Below are positions 23,720 through 33,152 of a DNA stretch of 64,000 nucleotides, piece after piece. Each line of letters starts with the position of its first letter. Position 1 is the stretch's first letter. Source of the DNA: Chthonomonas sp. UBA6659 (lineage in GTDB: Bacteria > Armatimonadota > Fimbriimonadia > Fimbriimonadales > Fimbriimonadaceae); assembly GCA_002455425.1 (NCBI GenBank), contig DKKT01000071.1:137273-201272 (forward strand). Reading direction: 5' to 3'. Made by a program: the position numbers and the translations under genes. The notes beneath the pieces are model-generated. The model was not told the DNA's origin. It did no database searches and saw only the letters and a program-made list of their open reading frames with translations.

Positions 23720-24412
23720 ATGAACTGTCCGCCCCTGCCTGTTCGCGTGCGTGCGGTTCTCTTCGATGTCGACGGCACTCTGGCGGATAGCGTCCCCATG
23801 ATCGTGGCCGGCCTCGGCGATGCGTTCGTGCAATTCGCCGGTGTTCGTCCGAGCGCGGAGACACTCCGAGGTCTGATCGGCATGCCTTTGGCCGCGCAGA
23901 TGAACCTCTACGGACTGGACTCGAGCCTCACACCCCTTCCTGAACGCATTGCGTTCACGATGGATCGCTTCGCGTTCCATGCCGACAAGAGCGGCTTCTT
24001 CGACCCGGCAGTGGAGGCTCTCCGCGCCTGCCACAAGGCCGGCCTTGGCACGGCGCTCGTCACGAGCAAGAACGCCGACGAACTGCGTGGCTTCCTCCCC
24101 AAGTTCCCGGCGCGAGGCGCTGTGGACGTCACGGTCTGTGCTTCCGATGTCGACCGACCCAAGCCGGCGCCCGATTCCGCGCGCCTCGCTTGTGCCCGGC
24201 TCGATGTCGCCCCCGCCGATGCGATCCTGATCGGCGATTCCATTTTCGATCTCCAATGCGCCCGCGACGCCGGGGTTACCCCGATTGCCGTCGCCTACGG
24301 CGCCTCGACAGAGGAGACCCTCGCGCGCGAGCATCCGGCCGCCCTGATTTCGACGCCGGCCGCGTTGTACGAATGGGTTTCCGAACACCTGACCACCCTC
24401 CATGCCACGTAA
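23720..24412 (+). CDS. HAD-superfamily phosphatase (Gph/PGP-like)
   Basis: 230 residues. Motif I FDVDGTLADSVP (D16, D18), motif II around VTSKN, motif III Lys in DRPKPAPDSA and motif IV LIGDSIFDLQCARDAG are all present, with a helical cap after motif I. It resembles phosphoglycolate phosphatase and related subfamily IA enzymes; the substrate cannot be fixed. GGGGGG precedes the ATG by a few bases. The last 11 nt overlap the next gene. Confidence 0.9.
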   Translation: MNCPPLPVRVRAVLFDVDGTLADSVPMIVAGLGDAFVQFAGVRPSAETLRGLIGMPLAAQMNLYGLDSSLTPLPERIAFTMDRFAFHADKSGFFDPAVEALRACHKAGLGTALVTSKNADELRGFLPKFPARGAVDVTVCASDVDRPKPAPDSARLACARLDVAPADAILIGDSIFDLQCARDAGVTPIAVAYGASTEETLAREHPAALISTPAALYEWVSEHLTTLHAT

Positions 24413-27400
24413 GAAAAACACCGAACCTACCCCGACTCCCGCTCTGCCGGTCGAGTCGACCGAACCGAAGAAGACGTCTCGCCGACGCGCTCCGCAAGCG
24501 GAGGCGAAGCCGGTCGAAGAGGCACCCCAGCCCGCCGCGAAGACCTCTCGAGCTAAGGCCGTGAAGCCGACCCCTGAAAAGGAGCCCGTCGCCAAACCCC
24601 GAGCCAAGAAGAGCCCACCCGAGCCAGAGGCCGCTCCGACCCCGAGCGCTCGTCCGGTGAAGGCAGTGAAGCCCAAGCCCGAGTCGGTACCCGTCTCCGA
24701 GCCGAAAGGCTTGACCAAGGCCCCCCTCTTCGGCAAAGCCAAGGTCAAGCCGGCTCTAGCCGCTTCGGTTCCTTCCCCTGAAGCCGTCGAACCCGCGAAG
24801 CCGGCACGAAAGGCCAAGCCCGAGCCCCGACAGGCACCGATCAAACCCGAAGCCAAGAAGGTAGAGCCGGTCGTGGCCCGCGAGCCGGCCAAGCCGCAGT
24901 CGAGGAAACCGATCAGGAAAGCGGCCAAGTCGACGGATCCCCGCGAGGCGATCCTCCGTTCGACGGTCGAAGATCTCCCGGCTCCAACCTGGCGTCCGGC
25001 CCAGCCGATCCCGAAAAAAGCCGCCGAGCCGGCCCGAGGCCGACGATCGGCCACCCGCGAAGTGGCCGATGGCACCGTGGAACCGAATCTCGCCCCCCGT
25101 CGAACCCGCAACAAGAAGGGAGACGAGGCGAAAGAGCACAGGATCACGGCTGCTGAGGCGCTCGTCGTGCCCACCGAGGAGCCCGGCGACGAGCGGGGTC
25201 GACGTCGCCGTCGACGTGGACGCGGCGGTCGCGGCCGCGACGAGGCGACCATCACGGAAGCCGCCGCGCCCGCTTCGGCCGTCGCCGAAGACGCGCCATC
25301 GAACGTGCGGAGCGGTCGGCATCGCCCACAAGACGCTCCACGCGAGGTGTCGACCCCAACACCGCCCAAACCTCCGGCAACCCGTAAGCTCGTTCCGATT
25401 CCGGCCGACGCCCCGCAAGTCGTGACTCGGGACGGAGTGCCCGTGCTCACACGCAATGGGCGGATTTACCCGCCGTTGTTCTTCTTTGGCAGTTCGCCCG
25501 ACGAGCGCCGCGCTGCGACCGTCGTCGAAGAGATGCGGATGGCGGCTGGAAACGGGGTCAAGCTATTCGCTCACCTTGTCGAACTCGAGGTCGACCCCAG
25601 CACGGTCAAGGACGCCGTGTCGTTCGCGGGCTACCTCCTCAAGAAGACGCTCGAGGTCTGTCCCGATGCTCAGGTTCTCTTTCGGATCGTCTTCACCGCC
25701 CCCCGCGGGTGGCAGCAGAAGTACCCTAAGGCCGCCTACGTCGCCGAAGAAGGCGGGATGGCAGAGCCGAGCCTCTGCGACGAAGCGTTCTGGGGTGATG
25801 CCGAGGCGTGCCTGCGCGACTTCATCGCGACGACGAGACGCCTCCCTCAAAGCGAGCACATCCTCGGGCTCCACCTGGAGCGCGGAGAGTGGTTCTTCGC
25901 GGCCGGCTGGGGTTATGACACCTCCGCCGCGGCCTACGACAAGTTCCGTGAGTGGGTTCGGCTTCGGTACCGCGACAACGTGGTTTCCTTGCGGGCGGCG
26001 TGGTTCGATGGCCAGGTTCACTTCGCGACCGTCTCCGTGCCCGAGTATGGACGCGAGCCGAGTGCCGGGGAGGAGTTCGTTCGCACCGGTCGAAAGGCCC
26101 GGCGCTGGGTTGACTATCACTTGTTCCTCAGCGACACGACCGTCGAACGAATCGGCAAGCTCGCGTACGCCGCCAAGGAAGCCAGTGAGGGCTACTACCT
26201 CGTCAGCGTTTCCTATGGGTACACGTTCGAGTGGTCGCACCCGGCAAGCGGGCACCTCTCGCTGGGCAAACTGCTTCGCACGCCCGAGGTCGACATGATC
26301 GCAGGCCCGCCAAGCTACAAGAACCGCGAGCCAGGCGGAGCGGCACCGTTCCCCGGGCCGATCGACAGTTTCGCGCTCAACGGCAAGCTCTACATCAGCG
26401 AGGAGGACTTCAAGACTTCCATCAGCGGGCAGCAGGAACCGGACGACTTCAATCCGATCATGCGAACGCCACAAGCTCTCGAGTCGGTTCACTGGCGCGG
26501 CGTCGGTGCCGCCCTTGCCCACATGTCCGGCGTCTCGTGGATGGACCTGTGGGGCAACGGCTGGCTGTCGACCGCGGGCATTTGGGAGCGCGGCGCGAGT
26601 GCGATCGACGACCTGGTCCGACGCATGGGAGCCAACCCGGCCGATCCGGATGTTGCCGTCTTCATCGACGAGCGCTCTCTCGCCTACCTCGTCGACCAGC
26701 ATGCCTTTACCCAGCTTGTCCAGAACGTGCGCGAGGCCGTCCTCCGGAGCGGGCTCAACGCTGCGTTCTATCTGCTCAGTGATCTCGCGCATCGCGAGCG
26801 GTTCCCCGAGAGCAAGCTGTACGTCTTCATGAACGCCTGGGACATCCGGCCCGAAGTCCGCAGTGCGATCAAAGGGCGACTTCAACGGGACGGGAAGGTG
26901 CTGTTCTGGCTCTATGCCGCCGGGCTCTTCGACGGTGGGCGCGACTCGCTCGAGCGCGTGCGCGAGGTCACCGGTATCGCTCTCAAGCCCCAGCCGTTCG
27001 CGTCCAAGACCGGCACGACGCTGTTGAATCGGCGACACGTGCTGGGCGAGGCCCTGCCGGAGCGCCTTCTGGCGGACGGGGGCCAGCTCGAACCCAGCTA
27101 CTTCGCAATCCCCGAGGACGGCGTCGTTCTCGGCGAGTACTCCCAGACAGGACTTCCGAGCTTCGTCGTTCGCGAGTTCACCCACGACGACGCGAGCCTC
27201 AACTGGAAATCGGTCTTCCTCGGCGAGCCGGTCGTCACCCCCGCGCTCTTCCGCGCCCTCGGTGAGATGGCGGGAGCGCCGATCTGGAACTACCAAGAGG
27301 ATGTCGTCCATGTACGGCCGCCCTTCCTCACCGTCCATTGCTCCGGCGCGGGCGTGCGGGCGTTGACGTTGCCCGACAAGTGGTCCGCCTACGACCTCAT

Positions 27401-27851
27401 CGAGCGGGCGTGGGTCTCGACCGATGCCACGCACCTGCGGTTCAACGCCACCGACGGTCAGACCCACGTCTTTCTCGTCGGTACGCAGGCCGAAATCGAG
27501 AGCCTCCTCCAACGCGACCCCCAAGAGTTGCTGACGATGGCCGAACTCCCCGAGCGAGCCGAGAACACGCTTCGGCTCGACAGCGTGATGTTCGACGTGC
27601 CGATCATGAAGCTCGACGAGTGGGTCGAAGAGACGTGGTCCGAGGATCTCGCCGACGACCTCCTCCTGAAGCCGTCGATGTTCGAGCCCGAAGTCGAGGA
27701 GCCGGTCGGGCCGGACCGAGAACGGGGTCGCCGCCGACGCGGGCGTCGCAAGGGTGGCGAGGAGGTCGTGACGGCGCGCAAGGAAGGGGCCGATATGCCT
27801 GATCCGTTCGACGCGCTCGGGATGAACGTCGTGTTCAGGAAGCGAAACTGA
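24402..27851 (+). CDS. GH42/GH-A clan-like protein with basic low-complexity tails
   Basis: 1149 residues, no signal peptide. Residues 1-320 are low complexity: Lys/Pro/Ala repeats, then a strong Arg/Gly block (RGRRRRRRGRGGRGRDE, about 265-282). Residues about 340-930 look like a beta-galactosidase-type (GH42-like) TIM barrel: PPLFFFGSSPDERRA at strand 1, candidate acid/base Glu in GLHLERGEW (E493 or E496) and candidate nucleophile in LYISEEDFKT (E667 or E668). A beta-galactosidase trimerisation-like segment and a second Arg-rich block near 1105-1125 follow. Sugar target unknown. The tails resemble RNA-binding tails, odd for a glycosidase. It overlaps the HAD gene by 11 nt and precedes era by 1 nt. 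Confidence 0.75.
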   Translation: MPRKKNTEPTPTPALPVESTEPKKTSRRRAPQAEAKPVEEAPQPAAKTSRAKAVKPTPEKEPVAKPRAKKSPPEPEAAPTPSARPVKAVKPKPESVPVSEPKGLTKAPLFGKAKVKPALAASVPSPEAVEPAKPARKAKPEPRQAPIKPEAKKVEPVVAREPAKPQSRKPIRKAAKSTDPREAILRSTVEDLPAPTWRPAQPIPKKAAEPARGRRSATREVADGTVEPNLAPRRTRNKKGDEAKEHRITAAEALVVPTEEPGDERGRRRRRRGRGGRGRDEATITEAAAPASAVAEDAPSNVRSGRHRPQDAPREVSTPTPPKPPATRKLVPIPADAPQVVTRDGVPVLTRNGRIYPPLFFFGSSPDERRAATVVEEMRMAAGNGVKLFAHLVELEVDPSTVKDAVSFAGYLLKKTLEVCPDAQVLFRIVFTAPRGWQQKYPKAAYVAEEGGMAEPSLCDEAFWGDAEACLRDFIATTRRLPQSEHILGLHLERGEWFFAAGWGYDTSAAAYDKFREWVRLRYRDNVVSLRAAWFDGQVHFATVSVPEYGREPSAGEEFVRTGRKARRWVDYHLFLSDTTVERIGKLAYAAKEASEGYYLVSVSYGYTFEWSHPASGHLSLGKLLRTPEVDMIAGPPSYKNREPGGAAPFPGPIDSFALNGKLYISEEDFKTSISGQQEPDDFNPIMRTPQALESVHWRGVGAALAHMSGVSWMDLWGNGWLSTAGIWERGASAIDDLVRRMGANPADPDVAVFIDERSLAYLVDQHAFTQLVQNVREAVLRSGLNAAFYLLSDLAHRERFPESKLYVFMNAWDIRPEVRSAIKGRLQRDGKVLFWLYAAGLFDGGRDSLERVREVTGIALKPQPFASKTGTTLLNRRHVLGEALPERLLADGGQLEPSYFAIPEDGVVLGEYSQTGLPSFVVREFTHDDASLNWKSVFLGEPVVTPALFRALGEMAGAPIWNYQEDVVHVRPPFLTVHCSGAGVRALTLPDKWSAYDLIERAWVSTDATHLRFNATDGQTHVFLVGTQAEIESLLQRDPQELLTMAELPERAENTLRLDSVMFDVPIMKLDEWVEETWSEDLADDLLLKPSMFEPEVEEPVGPDRERGRRRRGRRKGGEEVVTARKEGADMPDPFDALGMNVVFRKRN

Positions 27852-27852
27852 C

Positions 27853-28752
27853 GTGTACCGCGCTGGATTCGTCGCCCTGATCGGGAAGCCGAACGTCGGC
27901 AAGAGCACGCTGCTCAACGCGATCGTCGGCCAGAAGGTTTCGATCGTCAGTGACAAGCCGCAGACGACGCGTCGCCGGATCCTTGGCATTGCGACCACCG
28001 ACCGTTATCAAATCTGCTTCGTCGACACGCCGGGCGTCCATGAACCGCACACGACGCTCGGGAAGATCTTGAACGAAACGGCCAGTCAGGCTCTTTTTGA
28101 CACGGACCTGATCCTCGTCGTTTGCGATGTCTCGAAGCCGCCCGACAAGGGCGACGAATCGATTGCGGCGATGGTGAAAAACGCGCTCAAAGGACCGAAG
28201 GCAACGCCGGTTCTCCTCTGTCTCAACAAGATGGATCTCTTGAAGGCCCACAATGTGGTCGCGCACGTCGAGGCGTACACGAAGCTCTTCGGGACCGACG
28301 ACCAGATGATGACGACGATGACGCGGCAGCACAACGCCGATAAGCTTGTGGAGATGATCGTCGAGCGGCTCCCGGAAGGGGATCCGATCTTTCCTGAGGA
28401 CGAAGTCACGGACGTCCCGATGCGCATACTCGCCGCCGAACTCATCCGGGAGAAGGCGCTTCGCCTCACACGGCAGGAGATCCCCCACGCGCTCGCCACG
28501 GTCGTCGACCTCTGGGAAGAGGAGCCGACCAGCGACCTCGTCCGGATTACGGCCTCGATCGTCGTCGAGCGTGAGGGCCAGAAGGCGATCCTGATCGGCA
28601 AACGCGGGTCGATGCTCAAGCAAATCGGAACCGAAGCACGCGGTGAAATCGAGGAGATGCTCGGCAAACGAGTCTTCCTTGAGCTCTTCGTCAAAGTCCG
28701 CGAGGATTGGCGTCAGAATCCGCGGATGCTCCGGGACCTCGAGTACTCCTAG
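27853..28752 (+). CDS. era: GTPase Era
   Basis: 299 residues. G1 GKPNVGKST (about 12-20), the Era effector loop KPQTTRRRI, G3 DTPGVHEP, G4 LNKMDLLK, and a C-terminal KH domain (about 205-290) with KRGSMLKQIGTEAR. Era binds 16S rRNA near its 3' end and checks 30S assembly. The GTG start is only 1 nt after the preceding stop; AGGAAG at about 27838 may serve as Shine-Dalgarno. Confidence 0.97.
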   Translation: MYRAGFVALIGKPNVGKSTLLNAIVGQKVSIVSDKPQTTRRRILGIATTDRYQICFVDTPGVHEPHTTLGKILNETASQALFDTDLILVVCDVSKPPDKGDESIAAMVKNALKGPKATPVLLCLNKMDLLKAHNVVAHVEAYTKLFGTDDQMMTTMTRQHNADKLVEMIVERLPEGDPIFPEDEVTDVPMRILAAELIREKALRLTRQEIPHALATVVDLWEEEPTSDLVRITASIVVEREGQKAILIGKRGSMLKQIGTEARGEIEEMLGKRVFLELFVKVREDWRQNPRMLRDLEYS

Positions 28753-28783
28753 GACTGCTGATCGCTCTGCGCCACAATCGACC

Positions 28784-29845
28784 ATGCTTGCGCTCCTTGT
28801 CGGGTTTCTCGGCGTTGCCGATCTCCGCTCCGAAATCGACGCCACCGTTCAGGCGGCCTTCAAGACCCTCAAGCCGACCGGCATGGCGGTGGCGGTCGTC
28901 GAGAACGGCAAGCCGCTCTACGTGAAGGGGTTGGGATTTGCCGACCTCGAGCAGAAGCGGCCGATGACGGCCGATTCGGTCCACTACCTGGCCTCGCTCG
29001 GCAAGCACATGACGGCCACCGCCATCCTCCTGCTCGAGGAAGACGGCAAGCTGAAGCTGGACGACTCGATTACGACCTACCTGAAGGATGCGCCCGAGAC
29101 ATGGAAGCCGGTCACGGTGCGGCACCTGCTTCATCACTCGGGGGGTCTGCCCGATTACCTCACCGCGGTCGGCGACATCGCCAAGGAGGTCACCGACGCC
29201 GACCTCGTCGCGTCGATCAAGGACAAGCCGGTGCTCCGTCCGCCCGGCGAGAAGTGGCAGTACAGCAACACCGGATACATGCTGCTCGGCCTGATCGCGG
29301 AGCGGGTTTCCGGGCAGCCCCTCGGGGAGTTCCTCCACAAACGCGTGTGGGGGCCGAGCAAGATGAACGCGACGAGGCTCAACGACCCGTTCGCAATCAT
29401 CCCGAATCGGGCGCGAGGCACGATGCGTCAGGGTGCGTCGATCCTCAACGAGGCACCGACGAGCCGATCGCTGAGCAAAACCGGGGATGGCCCGGCGATG
29501 TCCTCACTTCGGGATCTGATGACGTGGGATCAGGTCCTCTCCGGCGATCGCGTGCTTTCCAAGCGCGTCGTCGAGAACCTCTTTGCGCCCGACACCCTGC
29601 CGGTTTCTCCAGAGCGGTCCGACCTCCGCTACGCGGCAGGATGGATGATCTCCCGTCGCGACGGACGGCTGACCCAGTCTCATGGCGGCGGGTGGGTCGG
29701 TACGACGACGCTGATGGTCCGGGTGCCCGCCCAGAAGCGGTGCGTGATCGTCTTGGTGAACCAGGGCAGTGTCGACGTCGAGCCGATGGTCAAGTCGACC
29801 CTCGATAGGCTCGACTCCGATGGAACCAAGCCGAAAGAACGGTAG
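28784..29845 (+). CDS. Serine hydrolase, class C beta-lactamase family
   Basis: 353 residues from ATG 28784; the same frame extends upstream into era and was not used. A short hydrophobic N-terminus (MLALLVGFLGVADL) may be a signal peptide. Motif 1 is ASLGKHMT (S71, K74), motif 2 QYSNTGYM (Tyr-x-Asn) and motif 3 QSHGGGWVG, giving the full catalytic set of AmpC/DD-peptidase-like esterases. The real substrate could be a peptide, ester or lactam. It lies 31 nt after era and 12 nt before the helicase gene. Confidence 0.9.
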   Translation: MLALLVGFLGVADLRSEIDATVQAAFKTLKPTGMAVAVVENGKPLYVKGLGFADLEQKRPMTADSVHYLASLGKHMTATAILLLEEDGKLKLDDSITTYLKDAPETWKPVTVRHLLHHSGGLPDYLTAVGDIAKEVTDADLVASIKDKPVLRPPGEKWQYSNTGYMLLGLIAERVSGQPLGEFLHKRVWGPSKMNATRLNDPFAIIPNRARGTMRQGASILNEAPTSRSLSKTGDGPAMSSLRDLMTWDQVLSGDRVLSKRVVENLFAPDTLPVSPERSDLRYAAGWMISRRDGRLTQSHGGGWVGTTTLMVRVPAQKRCVIVLVNQGSVDVEPMVKSTLDRLDSDGTKPKER

Positions 29846-29857
29846 ACTCAAGACAAC

Positions 29858-31993
29858 ATGATCTCTCCGCAGGAGCTGATCGAGCGCGCCTACGCCGTGC
29901 TCGCGACCCGTCCCGGGTTTGTCGAGCGCCAAGACCAGCGACAGATTTCCTTGCTTCTCGCCGACTGCATCGAAGCCGGGAACTCGGGGGCGTTCGAGGC
30001 TCCGACCGGATTGGGCAAGTCGCTCGCCTGCCTCATCCCTGCGATCGCCTGCGCGATGGCCCTAGGTAAGCGGGTGGTGATCGCGACCTACACCAACGTG
30101 CTCGCCGAGCAGTACTGGCGGCACGACCTGCCCCTCGCCCTGAGCCTATTCGAGCCGTTCCTCGCCGATCTCAAAGGTGACGAGGGGCCGCCCGCGTTGC
30201 CGGCCTGTCAATTCCTGATCGGGCGCACTCGTTACGCGTGCCTGGCCGCCGGACTCGAGACCCAGCCCGCCCTCATCCGCGACTTCCAGCGCCGCGCCGA
30301 GATGGGGATCGAGTCGGAGTTCAGGAGCCTCGCCCAGCGTCCGGCCCGCGAACTAAGCCGCCTTTGGGGCCAAATCTCTGCGCCGCCCGTGTGTCCCGGC
30401 AAGCTCTGCGACCACTACGAGCCGTGCTTCTACTACAAGGCCCGACGCCTGGCCGAGCGGGCCCAAGTCGTGATCACGAACCACAGCGTCGTCCTCCAGG
30501 ATGCGCTTCTGAGGCGTGCGTCCGACGGCGAGCAGACCATGCTCGGCAAGGTCGACTTCGCGATCCTAGACGAGGCCCACGACTTCGTCCAGGCCGCCCA
30601 AAACGGTCTCGAATTCGAACTCAGCGCCGCGAAGCTCGCAACCCTGGAATCGCTCGCGATCCGGCTGTTCCAAAGCGTGGGTTCGGCCGCGCTGACGGCT
30701 CAATCCGTCCCGGAGTGGGAGAAGCTCTTCCGAGGCTACAAGGCGGTGCTCGATGGTGCCCAGCGCGGTCTCGTCGACCTCGGCATGGCGGTTCAGAATT
30801 CGGGCATCCTGGCCGCCACCCCCGACTCAGTCTGGCGGCATCCCCAGGTTCAGAAGTCGGCGATTCCCGAGCGGCTCGAACAAGCGAAAGCGATCGCGAC
30901 GGAAGTCGGGGCGGCCACGCTCGCGTTCACCGGCGAAGCGCGGCGACAGGTCACAGCCTGGCGCGACGCCGACAAGATCGGTGGCGAGATCGCGAAATCG
31001 GCGCTGGATGCCGTGCGCGGATACGCGACCTACCTCGCCGATTACGCCTACGGCTGCTTCGCCCTCTTCGACGACACCCCCGACGGGATCGAGGGTCCCG
31101 GCCCGCTTGGGCCCGCCTCGGTGACGCATCTGTCGATGACTCCGGACCGGGGACCCGTCCTGCGGCTCGACCTGATCGACTTTCGCGAACCGCTCCGGAC
31201 GCTGCTTTGGGAGAAGACCCCGTGGGCGTGCCTCTCGGCGACACTCGCTCTCGACGGGAGTTTCGACTACTTCGTTCGATCGACCGGAGCGGAACCAAAC
31301 TTCGCCGAGATCCTGCCGACGCCGTTCGACTTTCCGAGCCAGGCGGCACTCTACCTGCCTCCGAACGGTCGCATCCCCGACCCGACCTGGGCCCGCAAGT
31401 CGGGCGAGGAGGAGGTGTATTACGACGCCCTCGCTCGCGAACTGCGCGACATCATCCAAACGATGGGCGGCGGTGTCCTCGCGCTCTTCCACAGTCGGCG
31501 CGAGATGGAGGCGGTTTACGGCCGGCTGGGGCTCGAGTCCACGCGCTACCCGGTCTATCTTCAGCGGGCGACGGGAGCCTCGACGACGGGCGATCGTTTT
31601 CGCGAGAATGTCCACTCGTCGCTGTTCGCTCTCCGGTCGTTCTGGACGGGATTCGATGCCCCCGGCGAGACCCTACGCTGCGTGACGCTGGTGCGCGTGC
31701 CGTTCGAAGTGCCGGTCGAGCCGGCCGCGCTCGCCCGAATGGCCTACCTTCAGGCCGAAGGCCTCGATCCGTTCGCCGCCCACACGCTGCCCCTCGCGAA
31801 GATGATGATGCGCCAGGGATCGGGACGCCTGATCCGTCGAACCGAAGACTATGGCCTCATCGCGCTCCTCGATCCGCGCTTGCGGAGCAAGCGCTACGGC
31901 GAGGAAATCCTCGAGAATCTCCCGTCCGGAATGCGGACGTTCGACGACGTCGTCGAGGCCGCCGCCCATCTCGGTATCGGCGCACTCGCATGA
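29858..31993 (+). CDS. DinG/XPD-like Fe-S superfamily 2 helicase
   Basis: 711 residues. Walker A EAPTGLGKS (47-55), motif II LDEAHDFV and an Fe-S cysteine set between them (YACLAAG, then CPGKLCDHYEPCFYYK) place it in the Rad3/XPD/DinG group of 5'-3' DNA helicases. The C-terminal motor shows SATLALDG, FWTGFDAPGE and RQGSGRLIRR. It probably unwinds repair or replication intermediates. A TAGACT hexamer ends 9 nt before the ATG and could give an internal near-leaderless transcript. The stop overlaps the next gene by 4 nt. Confidence 0.93.
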   Translation: MISPQELIERAYAVLATRPGFVERQDQRQISLLLADCIEAGNSGAFEAPTGLGKSLACLIPAIACAMALGKRVVIATYTNVLAEQYWRHDLPLALSLFEPFLADLKGDEGPPALPACQFLIGRTRYACLAAGLETQPALIRDFQRRAEMGIESEFRSLAQRPARELSRLWGQISAPPVCPGKLCDHYEPCFYYKARRLAERAQVVITNHSVVLQDALLRRASDGEQTMLGKVDFAILDEAHDFVQAAQNGLEFELSAAKLATLESLAIRLFQSVGSAALTAQSVPEWEKLFRGYKAVLDGAQRGLVDLGMAVQNSGILAATPDSVWRHPQVQKSAIPERLEQAKAIATEVGAATLAFTGEARRQVTAWRDADKIGGEIAKSALDAVRGYATYLADYAYGCFALFDDTPDGIEGPGPLGPASVTHLSMTPDRGPVLRLDLIDFREPLRTLLWEKTPWACLSATLALDGSFDYFVRSTGAEPNFAEILPTPFDFPSQAALYLPPNGRIPDPTWARKSGEEEVYYDALARELRDIIQTMGGGVLALFHSRREMEAVYGRLGLESTRYPVYLQRATGASTTGDRFRENVHSSLFALRSFWTGFDAPGETLRCVTLVRVPFEVPVEPAALARMAYLQAEGLDPFAAHTLPLAKMMMRQGSGRLIRRTEDYGLIALLDPRLRSKRYGEEILENLPSGMRTFDDVVEAAAHLGIGALA

Positions 31994-33102
31994 CCGCGCT
32001 TCAGGCCGAAGCCCTGGAACTGGCCCAGGGCCGCGCCCCTACGCCGACCGAACTGGAGCGCGTCGGCCAAGCCGTTTCACCCGAAGCCGCGCGCTGGGCG
32101 TTCGAACAATGGTCCCTTCGGGAGCGCGCGAAGGCGAAGTTTTCGCGTGCGGCGGAGATGCTCTTCGAGCGCGAAGCGCTCGAACAGGCCACCTCCGAGG
32201 TCCTTGCACGTTATCACGCCGCGCGCTTCCCCGAGGGCGTGCTAGTCGTCGATCTCACCTCCGGCATCGGTGGTGACGCGATGGGGCTCGCCGAGCGCGG
32301 GCCGGTGCTCGCGTTCGAGCGGAACCCGGTGCGCGCCGAAATCCTACGGCACAATCTCGACCTCGTCGATCCCGACTCGGTCGTCGTGGAGGGCGATGCC
32401 CTCGATGGTGCTTGGGAGTTCGAATACGCGATCGCGGATCCCGCACGTCGCGTCGGAGGGCGGCGCACGCTCGACCCCGAAGCATTCGTTCCGGATCCGG
32501 TGGCGGTCGCGAACCGGATGCGCACTCTGAAACTGGGCCTGATCAAGCTGAGCCCGATGCTCTCGGACGCCGTCCTCGAAGCGCTCGGGGTTGGGCTCGA
32601 GTTTGTCGGGCGCCGAGGCGAGTGCTCGGAGGTGCTCGTTCTGTGCGGGAGCGAGGCCGCCGCCGGGCGGTGGGCCGTGCTCGCTGACACCGGAGAGCGG
32701 CTCGAAGCCGGCCCCATGCCGCATGTCGGGGAGATCCACCGATTCCTGTTCGACGCGCACCCCTGCGCCGTTCGCGCTCATGCCCTCGGAGCCCTTGCAT
32801 CGGCGTACGACCTTGTCGCGGTCGGGGTTGCTCCCGGCTATCTGACCGGACCTACGCGGCTGGAATCCCCCTGGCTCAGAACGTACGAGGTGATCGAGGT
32901 GCTGCCGTTCGATCGCAAGCGGGTCAAGCAGCGCGTTCGTGAGCTTGGTGGTCGGGTTCAGGAGCTCAAAGCACGCGGTCACCGCTTGGACGCGGACGAG
33001 GAACGCAAGCGACTCGATCCGGGTGGTGTCGAGCCTCTCACGATCATCGTGATTCCGGGGGAGTCGGGGATTCGCGCCGCCTTATGCCGGCGCACCACTT
33101 AG
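31990..33102 (+). CDS. THUMP-like-domain class I SAM methyltransferase
   Basis: 370 residues from ATG 31990 (ATGA overlap with the helicase stop). SAM motif I is VVDLTSGIGGDAMGL and motif II AFERNPVRAE. A DPARR motif (YAIADPARRVGGRR) stands where N-6 or rRNA methyltransferases carry DPPF-type residues. The C-terminal part, ending with LTIIVIPGESG, matches the THUMP-like domain of uncharacterised methyltransferases. The likely substrate is RNA, but unproven. A strong hairpin follows directly. Confidence 0.87.
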   Translation: MTALQAEALELAQGRAPTPTELERVGQAVSPEAARWAFEQWSLRERAKAKFSRAAEMLFEREALEQATSEVLARYHAARFPEGVLVVDLTSGIGGDAMGLAERGPVLAFERNPVRAEILRHNLDLVDPDSVVVEGDALDGAWEFEYAIADPARRVGGRRTLDPEAFVPDPVAVANRMRTLKLGLIKLSPMLSDAVLEALGVGLEFVGRRGECSEVLVLCGSEAAAGRWAVLADTGERLEAGPMPHVGEIHRFLFDAHPCAVRAHALGALASAYDLVAVGVAPGYLTGPTRLESPWLRTYEVIEVLPFDRKRVKQRVRELGGRVQELKARGHRLDADEERKRLDPGGVEPLTIIVIPGESGIRAALCRRTT

Positions 33103-33106
33103 CACG

Positions 33107-33135
33107 AAGGGTCCGTGCGACTCGCACGGACCCTT
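33107..33135. terminator. Terminator closing the 8.3-33.1 kb run
   Basis: AAGGGTCCGTGCGA (33107-33120) and its exact complement (33122-33135) form a 14-bp inverted repeat starting 5 nt after the methyltransferase stop, with a loop of a few bases. It also lies 18 nt downstream of the convergent 33153 gene, so it can serve both directions. Confidence 0.78.
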
Positions 33136-33152
33136 GCGCAAAAGGAAGCCTC

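Noticed and set aside
25563..27998. 811-codon minus-strand frame opposite the GH42-like gene
   Set aside because: No signature, no ribosome site, and the plus-strand frame fits the overlap with the HAD gene and the barrel pattern.
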